Source of the DNA: Nostoc sp. MS1
GTDB lineage: Bacteria > Cyanobacteriota > Cyanobacteriia > Cyanobacteriales > Nostocaceae
Assembly (NCBI RefSeq): GCF_019976755.1
Contig: NZ_AP023442.1
Coordinates: 1-64,000, forward strand
Direction: 5' to 3'
Length of the DNA stretch: 64,000 nt
Each line of letters opens with the position of its first letter. The first letter of the stretch is position 1. Of the stretch, positions 56,060 to 64,000 are shown one piece after another. Made by a program: the position numbers and the translations under genes. The notes under the pieces are model-generated. The model was not told the DNA's origin and ran no database searches. It worked only from the letters and a program-made list of their open reading frames with translations.

Positions 56060-57904
56060 GTGGTTTATTGCATAAATCATCTTTGTACAAAGCGCCACAA
56101 TTCTGATGAGGTTGAAAATTGTACAGCCTGTGGAACCCCTCTACTCATCAATAATCGGATTAGATTAATACGTCCTTTACGACCTTTAGAAAAAGAAATA
56201 GAAAGTAATACAGAGGTTTTTGAGGTAGAAGACATTGCTCCGGTCTGGGGAAAAAAACCACGAATCAGAGTGATGAAAATATTAAAGTGGAACGAGCCTA
56301 AGTATGTTGAACTGATGCGTCGGGAAGTAAAAGTATTAACAAACTTAGCTCATCCATGTATACCAAAAGTGGCAGTTAGTGATTATTTTACCTATACATT
56401 ACCAAACCCACCCCTACAACTGCATTGCTTGGTGATGGAAAAAATAGAAGGAGAAAATCTAGAGCAGTGGGTAGAAACTTATGGAAAAATCTCCCAGAAT
56501 ACAGCATTAGATTGGATGCTTCAATTGTTAGAGATTGTAGAACACGTACATCGTACAGGATATTTTCATCGGGACATAAAACCAACAAATATTATTCATC
56601 AACCAGATGGTAGATTAGCTTTAGTAGATTATGGTGCTGTACGAGGGATTACGCAAACATATTTAGTCAAAGTAGCCGCCAGTGGACAAGATGCAATAAC
56701 AGGCGGGGGTAGTGGACACGAAATTACAGCAATTGGGTCAGTTGGCTACTCAGCACCTGAACAAATAAATGGTCAAGCATTACCGCAGTCAGATTTCTAC
56801 GCCATAGGCAGAACTTTTGTATATTTACTAACAGGTATTCCTATATTAGACTTACCAACAGACCGAATCACAGGAAGATTAAAATGGAGACATAAAGCAA
56901 CACAGGTGAGTAAACCTGTTGCTGATTTTATTGATGAATTAATAAATCCCTTTCCGGGGTTAAGGCCACAAACTACTGAAGTAATCAGACAAAGAATAGA
57001 AAAGCTACCGTGGGATACTAAAGTTCATGAAATCCTAAAATCAAAAGTATTTAGAGTTGGTAAATGTGGTGTAATTGTACTAGCGATCGCGGGATGCGGT
57101 TTTTTATCTAGACCTGGAATAGCCAACTATTTTATATCCAAAGGAGAGAAGTTAGAAAGAGCAAATGATACCCCAAATGCTGAAGGTAGTTTTGATATAG
57201 CTAGAAAAATTTATCCTCCAAGTAACGTCTCAATAGCTCGTTTTTATTTTGATAAAGGTTCTAGAAATTTAGATAATCCTGGGTTAGCTAAAAAATACTA
57301 TGAGTTAGCAGTTAAATATAATAGTCAAGAAGCATCGGCTTATAACAATTTAGCTGCTATGTGCCAGTTATTAGGCGATGTTAAGTGTGTTAAAAGTAGC
57401 TATGAAAGACAATTTGCTTTAGAACCTAATAATTGGGAAGGACATTATGGACTAGGAAATTTTTATGAAAGTCAAAGTCAATATAATTTAGCCCAAAAGG
57501 AATATCAAACAGCTATCCAAAAAAGTGAACAAGCAATCCCTGCTATTGCAGCTTTAGCCAGATTGAAGAATAAAGCTAAAGATTATAATGCAGCAGCAGA
57601 GTTAGCTAAACAAGGATTAAAAAAAACGCAAAATCAAGAATTACAGGCATCCTTATATAAAGATTTAGGCTGGGCAATGTTTCAGCAAAACAAGTTGAAT
57701 CAAGCTCAACAGTATTTAGAAAAAGCTACAAATTTAGATACCGAAAGAACAGATGCTTTCTGCTTACTGTACCAAGTAGAAGAGGCTATGAATAAAAAGG
57801 ATGATGCTCGAACTTCATTAGAAGTATGTATGTTAGGTAAGTCAAGCCTACCAGAAGTTTTTATATGGAGGCAAGAATTACTAGAGCGTATATTAAATAG
57901 ATAA
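56060..57904 (+). CDS. Ser/Thr protein kinase with 4-Cys prefix, TM and TPR repeats
   Basis: 614 residues from a GTG start with GGAG 12 bp upstream. An N-terminal zinc-ribbon-like 4-Cys prefix (CINHLC...CTACG) is followed by a kinase domain (about 45-320). The P-loop region is diverged, the catalytic loop is YFHRDIKPTNI, the DFG motif is replaced by DYG (LALVDYGAV), and the activation segment ends GYSAPEQING. A TM segment (GVIVLAIAGCGFL, near 338) leads to about five TPR-like repeats, probably outside the cytoplasm. The N-lobe Lys may be VMKIL. The architecture is common in Nostocales. It sits between the NB-ARC ATPase and a secreted TPR gene. Confidence 0.86.
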   Translation: MVYCINHLCTKRHNSDEVENCTACGTPLLINNRIRLIRPLRPLEKEIESNTEVFEVEDIAPVWGKKPRIRVMKILKWNEPKYVELMRREVKVLTNLAHPCIPKVAVSDYFTYTLPNPPLQLHCLVMEKIEGENLEQWVETYGKISQNTALDWMLQLLEIVEHVHRTGYFHRDIKPTNIIHQPDGRLALVDYGAVRGITQTYLVKVAASGQDAITGGGSGHEITAIGSVGYSAPEQINGQALPQSDFYAIGRTFVYLLTGIPILDLPTDRITGRLKWRHKATQVSKPVADFIDELINPFPGLRPQTTEVIRQRIEKLPWDTKVHEILKSKVFRVGKCGVIVLAIAGCGFLSRPGIANYFISKGEKLERANDTPNAEGSFDIARKIYPPSNVSIARFYFDKGSRNLDNPGLAKKYYELAVKYNSQEASAYNNLAAMCQLLGDVKCVKSSYERQFALEPNNWEGHYGLGNFYESQSQYNLAQKEYQTAIQKSEQAIPAIAALARLKNKAKDYNAAAELAKQGLKKTQNQELQASLYKDLGWAMFQQNKLNQAQQYLEKATNLDTERTDAFCLLYQVEEAMNKKDDARTSLEVCMLGKSSLPEVFIWRQELLERILNR

Positions 57905-58003
57905 TTAATTAGTCTAATCAGTTTTTTAAACAGCAACTGTGCAGATATTTATCTATTTGTGAGATAATATTTTTATAGAAGCAAGCGATCTGGATATAAG
58001 AAC

Positions 58004-59005
58004 GTGAAAAATAGTTTAGGTTTACTTTGCTTAAGCTTCCTACTAATAACAGATGGGGCATTGTTAGCAAATACACCATCAGTAAGAATTAAACGAAGTC
58101 AAGTCTTATGTGAGCCAATTGGTAGAATAATTGAAAAAAGAAACAGGCAATTTCAAGATAAGACTTTAATATGTGCGGGACAAAAGATTGAAATAGTAAA
58201 AGGCAAGAAAGTAAAATTTCTATGTTTCAGTTCAGGAGATATTATTTGGTTATCTTCTGGTGTAACTCCCTCTAATAAATGTGCAATAACTAATACTTCT
58301 GCAACAAGTTGTAATCCGAATAATGTTAATGTATGCTTGATCCGAAAGGGCGGAAGTAGGGAAGAAGCTGAACCCACAATTGTTTATCCTTACACTAGCT
58401 CATTAATGAATCCACGACCGAAAATAGCATGGCTACCTGTTAGTGGAGCTACAGCGTATAAAGTGAAAGTGAGTGGATACGATTTTGCATGGGAAAAAGT
58501 TGTTAGTGGAAATGAAATACATATAACTTATCCAGCACAGGAAAAAGAATTACCTTTTGGGCAAGCATTCCAAATTACTGTGATTGCTTATAGAAAAGAT
58601 GCCCAGCCTACCGCAGACACGTTCACAATTAATCTGTTTGCTCAGTTAGAGATTCAGCAAGTTTTAGATACGGTAGCACAAATTAATTCTTTGGAACTTC
58701 CTAAAGATGAAGCAGCTTTGGACATAGATGCTGTATATATGTCTAGAGGTTTTTTGGATGAGAGCATAGAATTATTGAGCCAAGTTGCTATAAATGGAAA
58801 TACAAATCCAACTCTACATAGGGTTTTAGGCGATCGCTATTTTGAGGCTGGTTTAACTGACAAGGCAACTGTTCAATATATGAAAGCGTCTGAACTAGCT
58901 AAGAGAAGTAATGATGGTTTTGAACTTCAAAAAGTAAAAGAGGGGTTGGAAGCAATCGAATTTTACAGCCAGCTTCCTACTAGAATAAAAGGCGACCAAA
59001 AATAG
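58004..59005 (+). CDS. secreted protein with FN3-like and TPR-like regions
   Basis: 333 residues with a signal peptide (KNSLGLLCLSFLLITDGALL). A Cys-rich N-terminal domain follows (LCEPIGR, LICAGQK, FLCFSSGD, CAITNTSATSC, VCLIRKGG). Then comes a beta-sandwich-like segment (IAWLPVSGATAYKVKVSGYD, FQITVIAYRKD) and a helical TPR-like end (RGFLDESIELLSQVA, GDRYFEAGLTDKATVQYMKA). Similar proteins accompany CHAT-TPR and haemagglutinin-like genes in filamentous cyanobacteria. Its last 43 bp overlap the 3' end of the opposing CHAT gene. Exact role unknown, probably periplasmic. Confidence 0.68.
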   Translation: MKNSLGLLCLSFLLITDGALLANTPSVRIKRSQVLCEPIGRIIEKRNRQFQDKTLICAGQKIEIVKGKKVKFLCFSSGDIIWLSSGVTPSNKCAITNTSATSCNPNNVNVCLIRKGGSREEAEPTIVYPYTSSLMNPRPKIAWLPVSGATAYKVKVSGYDFAWEKVVSGNEIHITYPAQEKELPFGQAFQITVIAYRKDAQPTADTFTINLFAQLEIQQVLDTVAQINSLELPKDEAALDIDAVYMSRGFLDESIELLSQVAINGNTNPTLHRVLGDRYFEAGLTDKATVQYMKASELAKRSNDGFELQKVKEGLEAIEFYSQLPTRIKGDQK

Positions 59006-59391
59006 GGGTGACTATATTTAGGATTAGACTTTAAGCTTAGTTGTGCCTGTCTTAAGGCTTCAGCTTTGGTCAAACCATTGTTTAACCCACGATAAAATTC
59101 CTGCATCAGCAAAACTGTAGACTCTGCTTCTACCAACCACAAGCTAGCAACCGTACTTCTAGCTCCGGCTTGTACGGCAACTCCTGCAATACCTAATGCG
59201 GATCTTTTGTTTCCTTTAGCAGTTTGACAAGCACTCAAAACCAACAGTTCAATCATTTGGGGAGTAATTTGGGATTTATTTCTTAACAAGCTGTCAAATT
59301 CGCCAATGTTAATCTGTCGGTCATATGCAAGAAATCCGGTACGCGATGGATCAGAACTAAATTGCCCATGTGTACTAATGTGAAGGATATT

Positions 59392-60843
59392 CAATACCTT
59401 AGCCAAAATAAGAGGGTGAAGAGAGAGGGCTGATGTAGTAGAGTTATTGTCTTCCCAAACGACAACTCAAAAGCCACAATCAACCCATGCCCGATATCTT
59501 ATCACTCCTGCAATGCCTCCTGCCGCAGATAAACGCTACGACGATGCGGCAATTGAACCAGATAATCCTGGCCATGTTAGCAATGAGTGGCCGAGTGACG
59601 ATGTTGGGAATTTCTCGTTGGACAGGTAGTGGTGGCAGTTATCGAACGATGTTGAGATTCTTTCATACGGTAATACCTTGGGCGACATTGTTTTGGTTAT
59701 TCTTTCACAAGCATTTATTTCGTCCGAATGAGATATATTTGCTAGCGGGAGATGAAGTTGTGATAAGTAAATCAGGAAAACAAACTTATGGACTGGATAG
59801 ATTTTTTTCTAGCCTGGCTGGTAAACCCATATCAGGGCTATCTTTTTTTACATTATCATTAGTCAGTGTTGAGCAAAGGCACTCGTTTCCGATTCAGATA
59901 GAACAGGTGATAAAGAGCGATATAGAAAAAAGTAGCTCGTCACCAACCAAAGAAATAAAACCGCAAGAAAAACGTGGGCGTGGGCGACCAAAGGGAAGTA
60001 AAAACAAGAATAAAACCCAGGTAGTTCTCACATCTGAATTACTCAGAATTCAGAAGATGATTAAGTCGCTATTTAAGTTATTAGCTAAATTTATTCCCCT
60101 TACTTACTTAGTATTGGATGGACACTTTGGGAATAATAATGCCTTGCAGATGGCTCGTCAAGTTAACTTGCATATAATTTCTAAGCTTCGCTCTGATTCA
60201 GCATTATATATACCTTATCAACACCCTGACCCCAATAGTCGCTCTCGTCGTAAATACGGAGACAAAATTGACTACAACAACATACCTAAGAAGTATTTAT
60301 GTCAAAGTACCGTTGATGATGATATCCAAACTGACGTTTATCAAGTTACATTACTTCACAAAGAATTTGCCCAATCTCTAAATGTAGTTATTCTCGTCAA
60401 AACCAATCTTAAAACTCATGCTCGTAGTCATGTAATTCTATTTTCTAGTGATCTAAAATTGTCATCTGAAAAAATAATTGACTACTACAAGCTACGCTTT
60501 CAGATCGAATTCAATTTTCGAGATGCCAAGCAATTTTGGGGATTGGAAGATTTTATGAACTTAAGTCAAACTGCTGTAACTAATGCTGCTAATCTAGCAT
60601 TCTTTATGGTCAACTTATCCCATCATCTTCTCGCGGATTTTCGTCTCCTTAATCCCGACTCCGGCATCCTTGACCTTAAGGCTCACTATCGTGGTTTTCG
60701 ATATGTCCGTGAAATTTTAAAAATGCTTCCCGAAATACCTGAGCCTATTTTATTAACTCAGATTTTTGCCAAACTTACTTCTTTGGGACGTATTCATAAC
60801 GTTTCTACAGGCGTTGAACCCTCGTAAATTGGCTAAGGTATTG
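59392..60843 (+). mobile_element. IS4-superfamily insertion sequence, copy 2 (5-bp target duplication)
   Basis: 1452 bp with the same 15-bp terminal inverted repeats (CAATACCTTAGCCAA) as copy 1 and in the same orientation. It is flanked by ATATT at 59387-59391 and 60844-60848; the duplication would be 6 bp if the terminal G is host sequence. It interrupts the CHAT-TPR gene. The two copies are 26,199 bp apart as direct repeats, so recombination between them could delete or excise the plasmid backbone. Confidence 0.95.
59487..60827 (+). CDS. IS4-superfamily DDE transposase (copy 2)
   Basis: Same 446-residue protein as copy 1, with the YREK signature and intact DDE residues. The lack of any amino-acid difference indicates recent movement. 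The clean target duplication here, against none at copy 1, suggests that this is the younger or undisturbed insertion. Confidence 0.93.
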   Translation: MPDILSLLQCLLPQINATTMRQLNQIILAMLAMSGRVTMLGISRWTGSGGSYRTMLRFFHTVIPWATLFWLFFHKHLFRPNEIYLLAGDEVVISKSGKQTYGLDRFFSSLAGKPISGLSFFTLSLVSVEQRHSFPIQIEQVIKSDIEKSSSSPTKEIKPQEKRGRGRPKGSKNKNKTQVVLTSELLRIQKMIKSLFKLLAKFIPLTYLVLDGHFGNNNALQMARQVNLHIISKLRSDSALYIPYQHPDPNSRSRRKYGDKIDYNNIPKKYLCQSTVDDDIQTDVYQVTLLHKEFAQSLNVVILVKTNLKTHARSHVILFSSDLKLSSEKIIDYYKLRFQIEFNFRDAKQFWGLEDFMNLSQTAVTNAANLAFFMVNLSHHLLADFRLLNPDSGILDLKAHYRGFRYVREILKMLPEIPEPILLTQIFAKLTSLGRIHNVSTGVEPS

Positions 60844-62895
60844 ATATTAAAATTTGTTTTGTTAAATTTTTCTTTGAAGTTTCCGCTAGTAAAATCTTTG
60901 TCTAATAAGGTAACAGAAGATTTAGTTAGTTTTTTTACATCTTCTACCTCTGCGCGAACTTGAGGTAGTGGCGCTATATCTGCGGGTGCATTAGTGTCAT
61001 TTAGGCTAGGGCTAGGTATAGATAAACCAGCAATTAAAGCTTGCATTTGTTCCTTGGGTAAAGACTTAGGAACTGCAATTCTTGAACCTAATGTTCCGGC
61101 AAAGCTATAACGATTAATAAAGTAATCTTGACCATCATGTAAAACTTGTAATGGCAGGCTTTGAAGAGATTTATCCAAAACAAAAACTAATGTGCCAGAT
61201 TTGGGTAAATATTGTTCTAAAGGAGCAATTAATTTTTGATAAAGTAATTGAGAATGTGAAAGTATAACACGTTCTTTAGTAAGAGAAGCTCTTTTATCTT
61301 GTAAAATATTTAATAGTGCTTCAGAATGATGAATTACTAATTTAGCATCGACAGAGTTATGTTGTGCTGGTTTGTTTGGTAATTTAAGAATGACTTCTAT
61401 ACTGTCGGATAAATCAATTATATTAATTACGGGTGAAGCATTACTTGAGTTGACAATTTGATTTAAAGAAACAAGCTGTAACTTACCGCATTTAAGGTAA
61501 TCTTCTAATTCTGCTGTTTGAAGTTGGTCATGAATCTGAGTAATTAAATCTAAATCAGGTGTATTGCTTGCAGCCAGCAACTTCATATAATTACGATAAA
61601 CCGGGTCTACCTTTTCATAAAAGAAGAACTGTAAATCAGAGTTACTTGATAAAAGCTCATGTCGAATATTTGTAATATTTTCAATGGCTGTGTGATAAGT
61701 AGAAAGAGCTAATTTAACTTTTCCTTGGTTTTGATATAATTTTGCTAACTGCACTTGTAACTCGTATGCAATATCTTCTGCATGAACTGACTGCGCTAGA
61801 GTTAAAGCTGTTTCTATATAATCAAGTGATTTTTCTGGGTTTAATTTAGCCAATAGCCCTAAAATACGAGCTTCTAGCTTTTGGCTTTTAATATTTTTGG
61901 CTAGTTGCCAAGTGTCTTGTGCAAACTGAATAGCTTCTAATTGAATCTGCTTATCAGATATTTTACTTAAACTATTAACAAATTTTAATCTAGCTTGGAT
62001 AGATTGCTCAGTTGGTAAACTAGAAAAGTACGAAGAGGATTGTAATATTAAATTTATTAATGGTCGAATCTGTTGATTGATTTTTGTATAAACGTCGAGA
62101 TAGCTAGGTTTGTTCTTTAGCCATCCTTGAAAATCTAATAGTAAATCTAAACAGTTTAATTGAGCTTGAACTTTAATAATTGTAGGCTTGTCCGCATCAT
62201 TAGTTAAAAGTTGATAATTAGTTAAAGCTTCCTGTGCTTTTTTCGGAATAAGATTGACAATTGCATCTTTTAATAATGGTTCCTCAACCCAGTTATATTG
62301 ATATTTGATTTGTTTATAAATATCCCTTTTTGTATTACCTAATGACAGTCTAACATTGTTAGCTTGTTCTAAAGATAAAGTTTTGATAGATAATAGCTGC
62401 TCTAAAACTATTTCCGATTGATTTAATTTGTAATTTAGACGTAGGGTTTCCCCTAAACTTTGTAATGCTAGTAAGTTAGCTGGGGTTAAAAGAATACGTT
62501 TAATTGTTGTTGCTAAACTTTCCCCGTCTTGTCCAGATGCAGATAATAATGTATATTCACACAGCTTTTCTTCCAGCTTTAGTGCTTCCACCAATTTTTT
62601 ACAAGCCTGAGAATTTAATCCTAACTTTTGCAGTGCAAAGTTTTGATAGACTAAGCTGGCTGTAATTCCTTCTTGATCATTTAGTTGGTGATAAAGTTTT
62701 GTTGCTTCTTGCCAAGTTTTCAGTGCTTGGGCAGGCTGACCTCTACTCAACTGTTCTCTACCAGAAGCAATTAAAAGTTGAACTTGTTGTGGGTTTGGAT
62801 TATTTCTAACTGAGCCAGCTAACAAAACAAGTGGCGAACTCCATACCATTGTTAAAGTCAAAATACTCAAAAGTAAGTATTTAAACCACAGTTTT

Positions 62896-64000
62896 TTATT
62901 CATTTTTAGCGCTTTCAACCGATGGGGACACTTGCGTGACTGACGAGCATGAACGAGCGTCTGCAACGCTATTAGGAGTTACATTATTTGATTTAGTTGC
63001 AACTAACCTAATTTGTCTTTTAGCATCAATTACCCAACCCTGAGCTTCCACGATTTGCGTAGGTTCTTCAATTTTTGGGACTTGTATTTTAGCTAAACGT
63101 TCATTTTCTTCAACTAAATCAGTTTCTAAAAACGCCTGATTATATAGTGGATCATCAATGCTCGTTGGCACACTCTCTCTGCCTTTAACAATGAAACTAC
63201 CTACAGCGTCAGGATTTCCGTGACAATGTGATGCAATTTTTGATTTTGATATGGGTGATTCTTGTTTAACCTCAGTAAGTTGTGGTTGAGTTTGGGGTGC
63301 ATTTATTTCAACATTGCCATTAATCCCTAGTACAGAACTAGCTGTTATTTGAGTATCAGGAGATACAACAATAAATTGAGCGTTAATTTCAACATTCCCG
63401 CCTTGCCCTGCGAAAGCATTAGCCGTAATTTCGCTATTGTTGGAGCCGATTAAGGTATTTGTATTAATAACTATATTCCCTCCATCACCATTTAAGTCTT
63501 GCTGCCCAGCAGTTGCAGAAATCCCGCCCTTTAATAAGTTAATATTATTTGCTTGAATTTTAATATCTCCTCCTTGCCCAATAGAAGAAGTTGCTGCTAT
63601 ACCTGCGTTATTAATGTTGACTCTATTAGCTGCTATTTGAATACTTCCAGCATTACCAAAACCATCATTTCTAACATTAATTAGAGCGCCGTCCGTAATC
63701 TTTAATTGGTTAGTATTGATAGTTATATTGCCTGACTCTCCAGAAGGTTTAGGTGGAAGTCTAAATAGTCTTTGTAAAACTGGAGAAACAAGATTAGCAG
63801 ATGAAATAATGAGGCTAGGTACTTGCTCATTAGGAATCGTACCGCTAATATCCACAAATTTAGAGGCATTAATTGTAAGACTACCGCTATTACCACTTGC
63901 TAAAGTAGAGGTATCAATTCGCGCTCCATTATTAACTGTCAAACTTTCTGCATTAATTGTTAAATTTCCAGCATTACCAGAATTTAAAGTAATAGAAGAG
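62896..64000 (-). CDS. haemagglutinin-like (filamentous, beta-helix) surface protein, C-terminal part
   Basis: The frame is open to the window edge, so the gene starts beyond 64000 and 368 residues are seen. It consists of repeated beta-helix rungs (SGSLTINASKFVDISGTI; GNAGSIQIAANRVNINNAG; GQGGDIKIQANNINLL; GNVEINAPQ). A C-terminal region with two Cys follows (SKIASHCHGNPDAVGSF; DARSCSSVTQVSP). This is typical of cyanobacterial filamentous-haemagglutinin/S-layer-like proteins exported by two-partner secretion; the partner transporter is not in view. It overlaps the CHAT-TPR gene by 8 bp, so the two formed one operon. Confidence 0.82.
   Translation of the reverse strand, partial: SSITLNSGNAGNLTINAESLTVNNGARIDTSTLASGNSGSLTINASKFVDISGTIPNEQVPSLIISSANLVSPVLQRLFRLPPKPSGESGNITINTNQLKITDGALINVRNDGFGNAGSIQIAANRVNINNAGIAATSSIGQGGDIKIQANNINLLKGGISATAGQQDLNGDGGNIVINTNTLIGSNNSEITANAFAGQGGNVEINAQFIVVSPDTQITASSVLGINGNVEINAPQTQPQLTEVKQESPISKSKIASHCHGNPDAVGSFIVKGRESVPTSIDDPLYNQAFLETDLVEENERLAKIQVPKIEEPTQIVEAQGWVIDAKRQIRLVATKSNNVTPNSVADARSCSSVTQVSPSVESAKNE

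Larger units (their letters stand above)
58963..62903 (-). pseudogene. secreted TPR-CHAT protein split by IS copy 2
   Basis: The N-terminal part (60844-62903) starts at the ATG 62903 with a signal peptide (MNKKLWFKYLLLSILTLTMV) and helical TPR-like repeats. It then enters the CHAT domain (VFVLDKSLQSLPLQVLHDGQ; LPQVRAEVEDVKKL) and breaks at TNFNI. The C-terminal part (58963-59386) resumes with LHISTHGQF, the catalytic His motif, and later VLSACQTAKGN with the catalytic Cys. Removing the IS and one ATATT gives 2060 + 424 = 2484 bp, an in-frame 827-residue protein. The start overlaps the upstream gene's stop by 8 bp. The insertion separates both catalytic residues from the rest, so the protein is inactive. 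Confidence 0.92.

Noticed and set aside
33193..60843. Composite transposon, or plasmid cointegrate formed by recombination between the two IS4-type copies
   Set aside because: Outer flanks TAAGG and ATATT do not match. Inner flanks AACAA and ATATT do not match either. Copy 2 has its own perfect duplication and a restorable gene, so neither model fits.

Overview
The window looks like part of a large plasmid, or a plasmid-derived segment, from a filamentous Nostoc-like cyanobacterium. Frequent GCGATCGC (HIP1) octamers, dispersed Nostoc-type hairpin repeats, CHAT/STAND/WD40 giants, a 4-Cys-prefix Ser/Thr kinase and a DUF3854/helicase replication protein of the CyRepA type support this. No rRNA, tRNA or CRISPR array was seen. 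All functional calls rest on motifs read by eye.

Left part (1-17.8 kb): the tail of a surface protein, a secreted TPR protein, a GH25 lysozyme-like protein and an HTH-AAA ATPase. A RiPP-like block follows: a tandemly duplicated 297-aa protein (possible precursor), a fused YcaO cyclodehydratase, and a PF04909 amidohydrolase 28 bp behind it. Next comes a signalling block: an 1824-aa kinase/ATPase/histidine kinase, a CheY-like regulator, and a REC-PAS-AAA protein.

Conflict-type block (17.8-33.2 kb, minus strand): an alpha/beta hydrolase, a C25/caspase-like peptidase and two paralogous CHAT-STAND ATPase-TM-WD40 proteins form a tight operon. A small gene with a strong terminator and an animal-type haem peroxidase lie upstream. 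The WD40 arrays contain freshly duplicated blades. This is the best candidate for a little-described NLR-like system.

Plasmid backbone (34.6-53.5 kb): a minus-strand type IV secretion operon (VirB2, B3, B4, TrbJ/B5, B6, B8, B10, B9-like), a 54-nt-periodic iteron-like array, a tyrosine recombinase and the CyRepA-like replication gene. The operon has three insertions. An ISKra4-like element splits virB8 (8-bp target duplication). A 1677-bp element separates virB2 from virB3 (8-bp duplication). An IS4-superfamily copy without a target duplication truncates the downstream end. The T4SS is therefore probably decaying.

Right part (54.5-64 kb): an HTH-NB-ARC ATPase, a kinase-TPR protein and a secreted TPR protein face a minus-strand pair made of a haemagglutinin-like surface protein and a CHAT-TPR protein. 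The second IS4-superfamily copy cuts the CHAT-TPR gene exactly in front of its catalytic His motif. Removing the IS and one ATATT duplication restores an 827-codon frame.
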